Shown piece after piece: positions 16,897 to 24,601 of a stretch of 34,970 bases of DNA (position 1 is the first letter of the stretch; every line of letters begins with the position of its first letter). A program made the translations under genes and the position numbers. The notes beneath the pieces are model-generated. The model was not told the DNA's origin. It saw only the letters and a list, made by a program, of their open reading frames with translations, and searched no databases. The stretch lies in assembly GCA_965662565.1 (NCBI GenBank), contig CBFIHS010000021.1, positions 1 through 34,970 of the forward strand, written 5' to 3'. Source of the stretch: UBA5109 sp965662565 (GTDB lineage Bacteria > Pseudomonadota > Gammaproteobacteria > Pseudomonadales > Pseudohongiellaceae).

Positions 16897-17091
16897 ATGA
16901 AGTGGACAGACAGTCTAGACATCGCAATAGAGTTGTTAGAAAAATTTCCCGATGTGGACCCAAAATTCATCAATTTCGTTGATTTACGCCGTTGGGTATG
17001 CGAGTTAGAGGGCTTTGACGACGATCCTGAAAGAAGTGGCGAGAAGATTTTGGAGGCCATTCAAATGGCCTGGATTGACGAATCTGATTGA
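16897..17091 (+). CDS. iscX: Fe-S assembly protein IscX
   Basis: IscX is a small acidic protein that binds IscS and iron and modulates desulfurase activity. The 64-aa sequence matches the family well: MKWTDSLDIAIELLEKFPDVDP, the FVDLRRWVCELEGFDDDP core and the C-terminal KILEAIQMAWIDE. It is the last gene of the isc cluster, 92 bases after fdx. A hairpin with an 8-bp stem (17100-17122) follows its stop codon. Confidence 0.96.
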   Translation: MKWTDSLDIAIELLEKFPDVDPKFINFVDLRRWVCELEGFDDDPERSGEKILEAIQMAWIDESD

Positions 17092-17099
17092 GCGAATCC

Positions 17100-17122
17100 A
17101 GGGAATATCCCCATTATTCCCT
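17100..17122 (+). other. Hairpin just after iscX
   Basis: AGGGAATA (17100-17107) pairs perfectly with TATTCCCT (17115-17122) across a 7-base loop, 8 bases after the iscX stop codon. There is no T-run, so it is not a canonical intrinsic terminator. It could protect the 3' end of the isc transcript or weaken read-through towards ndk. Confidence 0.6.
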
Positions 17123-17224
17123 AACTTGACCAAGCTTTGCCCGATTGCTTCAGCGAGAAAGCCTGAATCAACAAAATCAGAGGCTAAGCAATTAAAAATC
17201 ATGCAAAAAATCTGTAAAACAGCG

Positions 17225-17230
17225 TATAAT
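17225..17230 (+). promoter_or_regulatory. -10 element of a probable ndk promoter
   Basis: A perfect TATAAT lies 50 bases upstream of the ndk start, followed by a GC-rich GCGCGCC stretch. The region at -35 (around 17201-17207) matches the consensus only weakly. The 188-base iscX-ndk gap and this box suggest that ndk begins a new transcription unit. Confidence 0.45.
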
Positions 17231-17279
17231 GCGCGCCTCTAAATTAAGCAAACGAATATCTTAAACGGGGAGTTTATTG

Positions 17280-17711
17280 ATGTCTGTAGAACGTACTTTA
17301 TCTATTATCAAGCCTGATGCAATCGCCAAGAATGTTATTGGTGAAATTATCAGTCGTTTCGAAAAAGGTGGCCTTAAAGTTGTTGCAGCAAAAATGTTGC
17401 AGTTAGACGATGAACTTGCAGGTGGTTTTTACGCTGAGCACAAAGAGCGCCCGTTTTACAAAGACCTGGTTGAATTCATGACCTCGGGTCCAGTTATTGT
17501 TCAAGTACTTGAGGGTGAGGATGCGATTGCACGAAATCGAGAGCTTATGGGAGCTACAAACCCCGCTGAAGCGGCGCCAGGAACTATACGAGCTGATTTT
17601 GCTAACTCCATTGATGCGAATGCTGTTCACGGTTCAGACTCTCCTGCATCAGCTGAAAGAGAAGTTTCTTACTTTTTCAAAGCTGAGGAGCTTTGTCCTC
17701 GTAAGTTTTAA
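17280..17711 (+). CDS. ndk: Nucleoside diphosphate kinase
   Basis: Ndk equalises the pools of nucleoside triphosphates by transferring the terminal phosphate through a phosphohistidine. The protein of 143 aa has the family length. The active-site His117 lies in NAVHGSDS, and ERTLSIIKPDAIAKN, EFMTSGPVIVQVLEGE and GATNPAEAAPGTIRADFA are all typical. The ATG at 17280 is chosen over the TTG three bases earlier because a GGGGAG ribosome binding site lies 7 bases before it and the product then matches other Ndk N-termini. rlmN follows after 40 bases. Confidence 0.97.
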   Translation: MSVERTLSIIKPDAIAKNVIGEIISRFEKGGLKVVAAKMLQLDDELAGGFYAEHKERPFYKDLVEFMTSGPVIVQVLEGEDAIARNRELMGATNPAEAAPGTIRADFANSIDANAVHGSDSPASAEREVSYFFKAEELCPRKF

Positions 17712-17729
17712 ACCTCATTAGTGAATAAT

Positions 17730-17751
17730 CCTGGATACCAGGAGTAATCTT
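17730..17751 (+). promoter_or_regulatory. Ribosome binding site of rlmN inside a small hairpin
   Basis: CCTGG (17730-17734) and CCAGG (17738-17742) form a 5-bp stem with an ATA loop. The right arm overlaps the AGGAG ribosome binding site (17740-17744), which is 7 bases before the rlmN ATG. The hairpin could mask the site and limit translation. Confidence 0.55.
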
Positions 17752-18882
17752 ATGCCAACTGAACTAACCAACTTACTTGGTTTGAGCAGGCAGAAAATGG
17801 AGGCCTTTCTTCAAACACTAGGAGAAAGGCCTTTTCGCTCTATACAACTGATGAAATGGATACATCAGCAAGGAGTGACCGACTTTGATGCCATGACCAA
17901 TATCAGTAAAGCTCTGCGAGAGAAACTCAAAGAGTGTGCTGAAGTGCGTCCGCCAGTAATCAAGGAGTGTTATGTAGCTGAAGACGGTTGTTACAAATGG
18001 ATCGTTGAAGTAGCTAGCGGCAGTTCTGTTGAAACAGTTTTTATCCCTGAAGCGGGCAGGGGAACATTATGTATCTCCTCACAAGCTGGTTGTAGTCTTG
18101 ATTGTAAGTTTTGTGCGACAGGGAAGCAGGGTTTTAATAGCGATCTGACTACTGCTGAAATTATTGGTCAGCTTTGGTTAGTTAAAAAGACCTTTGGTAC
18201 TTTTGGTACGACAACTCCTCGTAAAGTTACTAACGTCGTCATGATGGGGATGGGTGAACCCTTAATGAACTTTGATTGTGTGATGGATGCAGTTGGTCTG
18301 ATGATGGAGGATAACTGTTATGGCTTATCTAAGCGTCGTGTCACAATCAGCACCTCCGGTGTGGTTCCTAAAATTTATGAAATGGAAAAGCATACCGATG
18401 CGTCAATTGCCTTGTCTTTGCATGCTCCGAACGATGAACTTAGAAGCCAGATTGTTCCAATTAATAAGAAGTACCCAATTAAAGAGTTATTGCTGAGTGT
18501 TAATTCTTACTTAAATTCGCTCAGTGATAAACGTATGGCGACAATAGAATACATTTTGATTTCAGGCGTTAATGATCACCGTCAACACGCACGTGAACTA
18601 GCCGTCTTGTTAAAAGAAACTCCATGTAAGATCAATCTCATCCCCTTTAACCCTTTTAAAGGGACTGATTACGGTCGTTCTTCAGATTCGGCTATTACTA
18701 ATTTCCGAAAGATTTTACAGGATGCAGGTTACATAGTTACTGTCAGAACCACGAGGGGCGATGAAATCGGCGCGGCCTGTGGTCAGTTGGTGGGACAGAT
18801 AGACGACAAAACTCGAAGAAGTGCTAGGCATCTAGCTTCGAGAGCTCAAAGTGAGGTAGCTCAGCCTTTAAAGGTTCAATAA
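17752..18882 (+). CDS. rlmN: Dual-specificity rRNA/tRNA (adenine-C2) methyltransferase RlmN
   Basis: RlmN is a radical-SAM enzyme that methylates C2 of A2503 in 23S rRNA and of A37 in some tRNAs. The 376-aa protein has the CX3CX2C cluster motif at Cys114, Cys118 and Cys121 (CSLDCKFCATGKQGF), the GMGEPLMN motif, and Cys343 in GAACGQL, equivalent to the methyl-carrying cysteine. It depends on a [4Fe-4S] cluster, so it is a client of the isc system just upstream. The gene order ndk-rlmN-pilF-rodZ-ispG-hisS is conserved in many gammaproteobacteria. Confidence 0.97.
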   Translation: MPTELTNLLGLSRQKMEAFLQTLGERPFRSIQLMKWIHQQGVTDFDAMTNISKALREKLKECAEVRPPVIKECYVAEDGCYKWIVEVASGSSVETVFIPEAGRGTLCISSQAGCSLDCKFCATGKQGFNSDLTTAEIIGQLWLVKKTFGTFGTTTPRKVTNVVMMGMGEPLMNFDCVMDAVGLMMEDNCYGLSKRRVTISTSGVVPKIYEMEKHTDASIALSLHAPNDELRSQIVPINKKYPIKELLLSVNSYLNSLSDKRMATIEYILISGVNDHRQHARELAVLLKETPCKINLIPFNPFKGTDYGRSSDSAITNFRKILQDAGYIVTVRTTRGDEIGAACGQLVGQIDDKTRRSARHLASRAQSEVAQPLKVQ

Positions 18883-18983
18883 TATGTTAGGCTATAGCTG
18901 CTATTTCTAAGGCATAATATGCTGCTTAGCGACAGTTTAATTATTTTTTTGTACTTTTTTGTTATTAGGAAAGACTAAATAAA

Positions 18984-19760
18984 ATGAAAAGCTTACCGGT
19001 GACTGTAGTCTTGTTTTTAACACTGCTTGTTTCTGCTTGTGTTAGTGAGACAACGGGTGGTTTTGATAAAGCTAATCCTGAGGAACTATTGCAAAACTAT
19101 CTGCAATTGGCTTCAGGTTATTTGGAGCAAAATGATTTAAGTGCAGCCAGAAGGCATCTTGGTAATGCCGCCGGTATTGATGCTAATAATTCTGAGATGT
19201 TCGGGATTTGGGGCCTGGTATATAGTCTAGAAGGCGATGAAGATTTGGCAGATCAGAGCTTTCGCCGTGCCTTACGAATAGACTCGGAAAACTCTCAAGT
19301 TAGAAATAATTATGCGGCCTTTCTGTTTTCTAATAATCGTTATCAAGACGCTTACGACCAATTAGCCGTTGTGGTTCAGGACACTGAGTATTCGGGTAGA
19401 ACTCAGGCCTTTGAAAATATGGGTTTAGCAGCCTTACAACTTGAGCGTTTGGATGATGCAGAGTATGCCTTTGGTCGTGCTTTGCAGTTAAATTCTAACC
19501 GAATTCGCGCCACTCTTGAGCTAGCCGATATTTTCATTCGAAAAGATAATTTTTCACAGGCTGATCGCTACTATCAGAGTTTTCAAACCCTTCGCCAGTT
19601 TTATAATATTCCACAAAGCGCCAGAAGTTTATGGGTTGGTGTAAAATTAGAAAATTTCCGCGGGGGTGAAGAAAGAATGTACGAATACGGTAGCGCTCTC
19701 GGCCAGCTTTATCCAAATTCTCTAGAATACGAGCAGTATAGAGAGTTGTTGAATGACTGA
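18984..19760 (+). CDS. pilF: Type IV pilus biogenesis lipoprotein PilF/PilW
   Basis: PilF (PilW in other nomenclature) is an outer-membrane lipoprotein that helps the PilQ secretin assemble. The 258-aa sequence begins with a lipoprotein signal peptide and lipobox LVSAC, making Cys19 the lipidated residue. After it come about six TPR repeats, visible as YLQLASGYLEQNDLSAARRHL, GDEDLADQSFRRALRIDS and similar units. Its place between rlmN and rodZ is the standard one. It suggests, but does not prove, that this organism makes type IV pili. The last 8 bases overlap the start of rodZ. Confidence 0.92.
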   Translation: MKSLPVTVVLFLTLLVSACVSETTGGFDKANPEELLQNYLQLASGYLEQNDLSAARRHLGNAAGIDANNSEMFGIWGLVYSLEGDEDLADQSFRRALRIDSENSQVRNNYAAFLFSNNRYQDAYDQLAVVVQDTEYSGRTQAFENMGLAALQLERLDDAEYAFGRALQLNSNRIRATLELADIFIRKDNFSQADRYYQSFQTLRQFYNIPQSARSLWVGVKLENFRGGEERMYEYGSALGQLYPNSLEYEQYRELLND

Positions 19761-20178
19761 ACCTACACTACATACTCCTGAAGAGAGCACTGCTGATGAT
19801 GAATTGGCTCTGTGGCCATCGCCAGGAGAAAAAGTAAGAAAAATGCGCGAAGATTTAGGATACAGCGTAGAGAAAGTCGCTGAGTCTTTGTACATAACTG
19901 CGCATTATGTCAAAGCCTTAGAGAAAAACGAGTTTGATAAGTTACCAAGCCTGACTTTTGTTAAAGGCTATTACAAAGCCTATGCAACTTTTTTAGGCGC
20001 TGACGTTGATGAGCTTGTGAGTTGCTTTGTGAATTATAAAAAAGCCTTTGAGGCTCGAGATGAGCAAGAGGCCATTGCTCGTGAATCAGAAAATAAAAGC
20101 CAACTATTAATTTGGATGAGTATTTCTGGTGTGATAGTGATTTTAGCCATAGCCTTAGTTTTTTGGTTAATCGCCTAG
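19753..20178 (+). CDS. rodZ: Short RodZ-like protein (HTH plus one membrane helix)
   Basis: The 141-aa protein has an Xre-type helix-turn-helix of the RodZ kind (about residues 25-90: PGEKVRKMREDLGYSVEKVAESLYI, then ALEKNEFDKLPSLTFVKGYYKAYA). A single membrane helix follows at about 118-140, and then the protein ends. RodZ links MreB to the cell-wall elongation machinery, and the usual protein is about 300 aa with a periplasmic domain after the helix. That domain is absent here. The 78-base gap to ispG is mostly repeat and leaves no room for a frameshifted remnant. It overlaps pilF by 8 bases. The rodZ name rests on domain and context. Confidence 0.85.
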   Translation: MTEPTLHTPEESTADDELALWPSPGEKVRKMREDLGYSVEKVAESLYITAHYVKALEKNEFDKLPSLTFVKGYYKAYATFLGADVDELVSCFVNYKKAFEARDEQEAIARESENKSQLLIWMSISGVIVILAIALVFWLIA

Positions 20179-20216
20179 CTGGAGAGAGCTGGATAAAACT
20201 GGATAGAGCTAGTCTA
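20177..20216 (+). repeat. 10-bp tandem repeat starting within the rodZ stop codon
   Basis: Decamers AGCTGGAGAG, AGCTGGATAA, AACTGGATAG and AGCTAGTCTA follow one another with a strict 10-bp period, beginning at the second base of the rodZ TAG stop. The unit resembles the AGCTGGAAAT repeat after iscU. Further TAG triplets occur at 20204, 20210 and 20215 and in the following ATAGATAGAT. Confidence 0.8.
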
Positions 20217-20256
20217 GCTACAAATAGATAGATCAAGAAAAGAGTAATTAGAAATA

Positions 20257-21366
20257 ATGAATACAGAAAGTCCAATAGTTCGACGTAAATCAAGAAAGAT
20301 TATGGTTGGTAATGTTCCTGTCGGTGGCGATGCTCCTATCGCTGTCCAAAGCATGACCAATACGGAAACTTGTGATGTTGAGGCCACGCTTAGTCAAATT
20401 CGCGACTTGGAAAAAGTCGGCGTTGATATTGTTCGGGTTTCAGTTCCTACGCTTGAAGCAGCCGATGCCTTCAAACTTATTCGTGAGCAAGCCAATGTGC
20501 CGATAGTTGCGGATATTCATTTTGATTATCGTATTGCTTTGAAGGTACTTGAAGGTGGTGTGGATTGTTTAAGAATCAATCCCGGTAATATTGGTCGTGA
20601 AGACAAAATACGTATGGTTGTTGAGTCCGCGAAAGATAAAAATGTTCCTTTACGAATAGGAGTTAATGCTGGTTCCTTAGGTAAAGAACTCTTACGTAAG
20701 TACAAAGAACCAAATGCCGATGCGATGGTTGAATCTGCCTTACGACAGATAGAAATATTAGATTCTTATGATTTTCAAGATTTCAAAGTCAGCATGAAAG
20801 CATCTGAAATATTTATGACTGTTGAAGCCTATAAAAAATTAGCGCCACAAATTGAACAGCCATTACATCTTGGAATTACGGAAGCTGGCGGCTTGCGAGC
20901 GGGAACGATTAAGTCTTCGATTGGACTTGGCTTGCTATTAATGGATGGTATAGGAGATACCATTCGTATCTCTTTAGCTGCTGACCCTGTAGAAGAAGTT
21001 AAGGTTGGTTTTGATATTCTTAAAAGTCTGCGTTTGCGTAGCAAAGGGGTAAATTTAGTTGCTTGCCCAAGTTGTTCAAGACAGAATTTCGACGTGATTT
21101 CAACGGTAAATGAGCTCGAAGCACGCTTAGAAGATATCACTACTCCGGTGCATGTCTCTGTTGTTGGCTGTATAGTGAACGGTCCAGGTGAAGCGAAAAT
21201 TGCAGATGTAGGTTTAACCGGAGCCACTCCGGTAAATATGTCTTATTTAAATGGCGAAACTAGTCATAAAATAAAGAATGATAATCTGGTTGATGAACTT
21301 GAAGCGATGGTTCGAGAAAAAGTAGCTAGAATTGAAGCGCAAAACGCAGCTGATAATACTAAGTAA
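20257..21366 (+). CDS. ispG: 4-hydroxy-3-methylbut-2-enyl diphosphate synthase IspG
   Basis: IspG (GcpE) is the penultimate enzyme of the MEP isoprenoid pathway. It reduces cyclic ME-cPP to HMBPP using a [4Fe-4S] cluster and flavodoxin. The 369-aa protein has the bacterial two-domain form: a TIM barrel (VGGDAPIAVQSMTNTETCDVEATL, VADIHFDYRIAL, RINPGNIG) and a cluster domain with CPSCSRQNFDV and VVGCIVNGPGEAK, supplying three cysteines and a glutamate. It follows the rodZ repeat after 40 bases and is a second Fe-S client near the isc operon. Confidence 0.97.
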   Translation: MNTESPIVRRKSRKIMVGNVPVGGDAPIAVQSMTNTETCDVEATLSQIRDLEKVGVDIVRVSVPTLEAADAFKLIREQANVPIVADIHFDYRIALKVLEGGVDCLRINPGNIGREDKIRMVVESAKDKNVPLRIGVNAGSLGKELLRKYKEPNADAMVESALRQIEILDSYDFQDFKVSMKASEIFMTVEAYKKLAPQIEQPLHLGITEAGGLRAGTIKSSIGLGLLLMDGIGDTIRISLAADPVEEVKVGFDILKSLRLRSKGVNLVACPSCSRQNFDVISTVNELEARLEDITTPVHVSVVGCIVNGPGEAKIADVGLTGATPVNMSYLNGETSHKIKNDNLVDELEAMVREKVARIEAQNAADNTK

Positions 21367-21368
21367 AT

Positions 21369-21451
21369 ATAAAAGTTATAACAGTTATAAAAGACATAAA
21401 ACAAAAAGTTAAAACGAATACTAAAGATTACCAAAGAATCGCTAAAGAATA
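21369..21451 (+). repeat. Short direct repeats in the ispG-hisS gap
   Basis: Two repeat sets fill most of this 99-base gap. The first is 9-bp units ATAAAAGTT, ATAACAGTT, ATAAAAGAC and ATAAAACAA (21369-21404). The second is CTAAAGATTA, CCAAAGAATCG and CTAAAGAATA (21421-21451), ending at the hisS ribosome binding site. The A-rich composition makes some similarity expected by chance. Confidence 0.55.
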
Positions 21452-21465
21452 GGAAGCTGCAAGTT

Positions 21466-22740
21466 TTGTCCAAAGTTAAAATACAAGCAATTCGCGGTAT
21501 GAATGATGTGCTGCCGAATCAATCTCCTCATTGGCATTATCTTGAAAAACTTATTTTTGAGTTAATGGCTGCTTATGCTTATCAAGAAATTCGTTTTCCA
21601 GTTCTGGAGCAAACTCAACTTTTTAAACGCTCTATTGGTGATGCTACCGATATTGTTGAAAAAGAAATGTACACATTTGATGATCGTAATGGCGACAGTT
21701 TAAGTTTACGACCTGAGGGGACAGCATCATGTGTTAGAGCGGCTGAACAACATGGTTTACTTTATAATCAAATACAAAAGCTTTGGTATATGGGGCCTAT
21801 GTATCGGCATGAGCGGCCGCAAAAGGGGCGTTATAGACAGTTCTCACAATTTGGTGTTGAAGCCTTTGGAATGACAGGTGTTGCGATTGAAGCAGAAGTT
21901 ATTTTATTAAGTGCCGGTTTATGGCGAAGCCTAGGTCTAAACGAATATTTAAATTTGGAAATTAATAATTTAGGAACATCTGCCAATAGAAGCTCGTATG
22001 GAGAAGCCTTGAAATCATTTTTGCTTGGTCATAGAGATCAGCTTGATGATGATAGCCAAAGACGCTTGGACTCTAATGTACTAAGGATTTTAGACAGTAA
22101 GAGTGAACAGACACAAAGCATTCTTAAAGATGCACCAGTCTTGTCCGATTACATAGACCAGCAATCAAAAGAAGAATTTTCAGCTCTGTTGAATATTTTA
22201 GATGAAGCTGCTGTCTCATATACAGTTAATCATTCCTTAGTAAGAGGCCTGGATTATTATAATGGGATGGTATTTGAATGGACGACACAAGAATTAGGTT
22301 CACAAGCAACCGTATGTGCTGGTGGCCGTTATGATGGTCTAGTTAAAAAGCTTGGTGGTGCAGACACTCCTGCAGTTGGCTTTGGTATGGGGATTGAGCG
22401 AGTTTTGTTAATGCTGGAGTCCTTAGATAAGATGCCGACTGGCTTGGACAAGAGAGTCGATGTGTTTATTGCGGTTATCGACAGTGATAAACAAGCCAGA
22501 AGTTTATTGCTAGCACAAGAACTACGAAGTAGCATTCCGGGGCTAAGAGTTTTGACCCATTGTGGAGGTGGCAAATATAATAGCCAGCTGAAAAAAGCTT
22601 ATGCTTGTGGGGCTTACTGTGCATTAATTTTTGAGCAGTCAGAAATTAAATTAAAAATGCTTGATGACGAAGGGGCATCAGTTGCGCTTAACGCGAGTGA
22701 AGTGACTGATAAAATTAAAATATTATTTAAAGAAAATTAG
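21466..22740 (+). CDS. hisS: Histidyl-tRNA synthetase
   Basis: HisS charges tRNA-His. The 424-aa length equals E. coli HisS. Class II motifs are visible: motif 2 region MGPMYRHERPQKGRYRQFSQFG, the histidine-specific LVRGLDYYNGMVFEW, the CAGGRYDGLV loop and motif 3 PAVGFGMGIERVLLML. The C-terminal anticodon-binding domain follows (about 325-424). The start is TTG at 21466, preceded by an AGGA ribosome binding site. It gives MSKVKIQAIRGMNDVLP, which aligns with other HisS N-termini, and no ATG fits. Confidence 0.97.
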   Translation: MSKVKIQAIRGMNDVLPNQSPHWHYLEKLIFELMAAYAYQEIRFPVLEQTQLFKRSIGDATDIVEKEMYTFDDRNGDSLSLRPEGTASCVRAAEQHGLLYNQIQKLWYMGPMYRHERPQKGRYRQFSQFGVEAFGMTGVAIEAEVILLSAGLWRSLGLNEYLNLEINNLGTSANRSSYGEALKSFLLGHRDQLDDDSQRRLDSNVLRILDSKSEQTQSILKDAPVLSDYIDQQSKEEFSALLNILDEAAVSYTVNHSLVRGLDYYNGMVFEWTTQELGSQATVCAGGRYDGLVKKLGGADTPAVGFGMGIERVLLMLESLDKMPTGLDKRVDVFIAVIDSDKQARSLLLAQELRSSIPGLRVLTHCGGGKYNSQLKKAYACGAYCALIFEQSEIKLKMLDDEGASVALNASEVTDKIKILFKEN

Positions 22741-22749
22741 GAGCTATTC

Positions 22750-23409
22750 TTGGCTTACGATACAGATGAAGAACAAATTGAAGCGTTAAAGGCTTGGTGG
22801 GATGAAAACGGCAAGCTTGTTATTGTTGGTATTGTTTTAGTGCTTGCCGTACTTTTTGGTTCGCGTTATTGGCAATCTTCGCAGGCGGAGTATGCTGAAG
22901 CCGCTTCTGATATTTATGGTGAGATGTTAGCCAATGTAAACGCTGATATAGATGGTGAAGTTGATGATCAAGACTTAGCAATGGCAGAACAATTCCATGC
23001 TTCATTGAAAGATAATTTTGAAGCTTCTATTTATAGTCGTTACTCCGCGTTATTGATTGCCAAATTATATGTAGAAAGAAAAGATTTTGACGCCGCTAGT
23101 GAAGAGCTGCAGTGGGTTTTGGATACGCCAAGCCTGGGTTTCCTGAGCAGCGTAGATGAGGGCTTAAGCCTAACTGCACGTGCACGATTGGCTCGGGTTG
23201 TATTAGCAAGTGGTGAAGCTGAAACGGCTCTGTCACTACTGAATGAAGTTGAAGCCAGTAACTTCGAAGGTGTTTTTGCTGAAATACAAGGGGATGCGAA
23301 CGTAGTGCTTGGAAGGTTGGAAGAAGCTCGCGCCGCATACCAAACAGCACTGAACATGGGAGTGAATACCCAGGCTGTTCAACTTAAACTTGATGACATT
23401 AGTTCATAA
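22750..23409 (+). CDS. yfgM: Ancillary SecYEG translocon subunit YfgM
   Basis: YfgM is an inner-membrane protein with a periplasmic TPR domain that works with PpiD at the SecYEG translocon and in periplasmic chaperone traffic. The 219-aa sequence has a short cytoplasmic start (MAYDTDEEQIEALKAWWDENG), a membrane helix at about 23-38, then TPR-like repeats such as FDAASEELQWVLDT and GRLEEARAAYQTAL. The start is TTG with an AGGAG site about 6 bases upstream. It lies between hisS and bamB, the usual order. Confidence 0.93.
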   Translation: MAYDTDEEQIEALKAWWDENGKLVIVGIVLVLAVLFGSRYWQSSQAEYAEAASDIYGEMLANVNADIDGEVDDQDLAMAEQFHASLKDNFEASIYSRYSALLIAKLYVERKDFDAASEELQWVLDTPSLGFLSSVDEGLSLTARARLARVVLASGEAETALSLLNEVEASNFEGVFAEIQGDANVVLGRLEEARAAYQTALNMGVNTQAVQLKLDDISS

Positions 23410-23418
23410 GACTTATAA

Positions 23419-24573
23419 ATGAAAATACTTTCTCTTAGCTCTGTACTACTTGCTTCAGCATTACTAACTTCTTGCAGTCTTTTTGGAGACAAAGAGGTTT
23501 TGGATGAACCTGCCGAACTCGTAAAATTCGATCAAGAAGTAAAATTCGATAGATTATGGAGTGCCAATATAGGTGATGGGCAAGGTAAAAAGTACAACCG
23601 TTTAAAACCTGCTATTGATGCTAATAATATTTATGTTGCGGCAAGTGATGGCGTTGTTAGAGCTTTTGACCTGGAGCGCGGGCGTAGAATTTGGCAAAAC
23701 AAAACTCGATACGAAATTAGTGGCGGTGTTGGTCTTGGTGGTGATTATTTATTCATCGGTACAGAGGATGCGTACTTAATTGCATTGGATAAAAATACGG
23801 GTGAACAAAAATGGTCAGTCGCCACCAGTAGTGAAGTCCTTTCTGTGCCAGCAAGTGATGGCAATCAAGTTATTGTTCAATCTGTTGATGGTAAGCTCAC
23901 TGCTTATGAGGTTGATACTGGAGAGCAAACCTGGATATATGAAAATACTGTGCCGGCTCTTACGGTCAGAGGAACCAGCTCTCCACGAGTTGTTGCTGAT
24001 TCTGTATTAGCCGGTTTTGCAAATGGTATGTTGGTTTCAATAGCCATCAGTAATGGCACCTTAAACTGGGATACAAGAATTGCTATTCCAACCGGACGAT
24101 CTGAACTCGATCGTATGATTGATGTTGATGGTGAGTTACACATAGATGGAGCCACAGTCTTAGTTCCTAGCTTGCATGGCTTCTTGAGTATGATTGATAT
24201 CGCAAGCGGCAGGACGCTTTGGCGTGTTCCTGAATCCAGCCTGGTTGGCGTCAGTACTGGCTTCGGTAATACCTATTTAAGCAATGAAAGAGGACACGTC
24301 CAAGCGTATCGAAGAAACTCACAAGATGATGAGGTTTGGGTTAATGACCAACTGGACCTGCGTGAGGTTTCGGCGCCCGTCAGTTTTGGCAACTATGTAG
24401 CTGTTGGTGATTTTGAGGGTTATTTGCATTTGCTTTCTCAAGTTGATGGCCGTTTTGTTGGAAGAATTAAAATTGATGGTAAAGGATTAAGATCTATTAC
24501 TGTTAGAAATGGTATTCTCTATGCCTTTGGAAATGGTGGAAAGCTTTCCGCTCTTCAGGTCGAAGCCAGATAA
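23419..24573 (+). CDS. bamB: Outer membrane assembly lipoprotein BamB
   Basis: BamB is the beta-propeller lipoprotein of the BAM complex that inserts outer-membrane proteins. The 384-aa protein has a signal peptide with lipobox LTSC (Cys19), then eight-bladed-propeller PQQ-like repeats, for example VYVAASDGVVRAFDLERGRRIWQ, LFIGTEDAYLIALDKNTGEQKWS and GFLSMIDIASGRTLWRV. Soon after the signal, an 18-bp unit is duplicated (GTAAAATTCGAT at 23521 and 23539), giving VKFDQE-VKFDRL. It lies between yfgM and der, as in most gammaproteobacteria. Confidence 0.97.
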   Translation: MKILSLSSVLLASALLTSCSLFGDKEVLDEPAELVKFDQEVKFDRLWSANIGDGQGKKYNRLKPAIDANNIYVAASDGVVRAFDLERGRRIWQNKTRYEISGGVGLGGDYLFIGTEDAYLIALDKNTGEQKWSVATSSEVLSVPASDGNQVIVQSVDGKLTAYEVDTGEQTWIYENTVPALTVRGTSSPRVVADSVLAGFANGMLVSIAISNGTLNWDTRIAIPTGRSELDRMIDVDGELHIDGATVLVPSLHGFLSMIDIASGRTLWRVPESSLVGVSTGFGNTYLSNERGHVQAYRRNSQDDEVWVNDQLDLREVSAPVSFGNYVAVGDFEGYLHLLSQVDGRFVGRIKIDGKGLRSITVRNGILYAFGNGGKLSALQVEAR

Positions 24574-24601
24574 ATAAACGTTCCTGTTCTAGGTTTTTCC
24601 T

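Noticed and set aside
17015..17242. 75-codon frame spanning the end of iscX and the gap before ndk
   Set aside because: It overlaps iscX in another frame, includes the hairpin and the ndk -10 box, and resembles no known protein.
20179..20256. Frameshifted remnant of the RodZ periplasmic domain
   Set aside because: The space is only 78 bases, mostly repeat, and no frame shows RodZ-like sequence.
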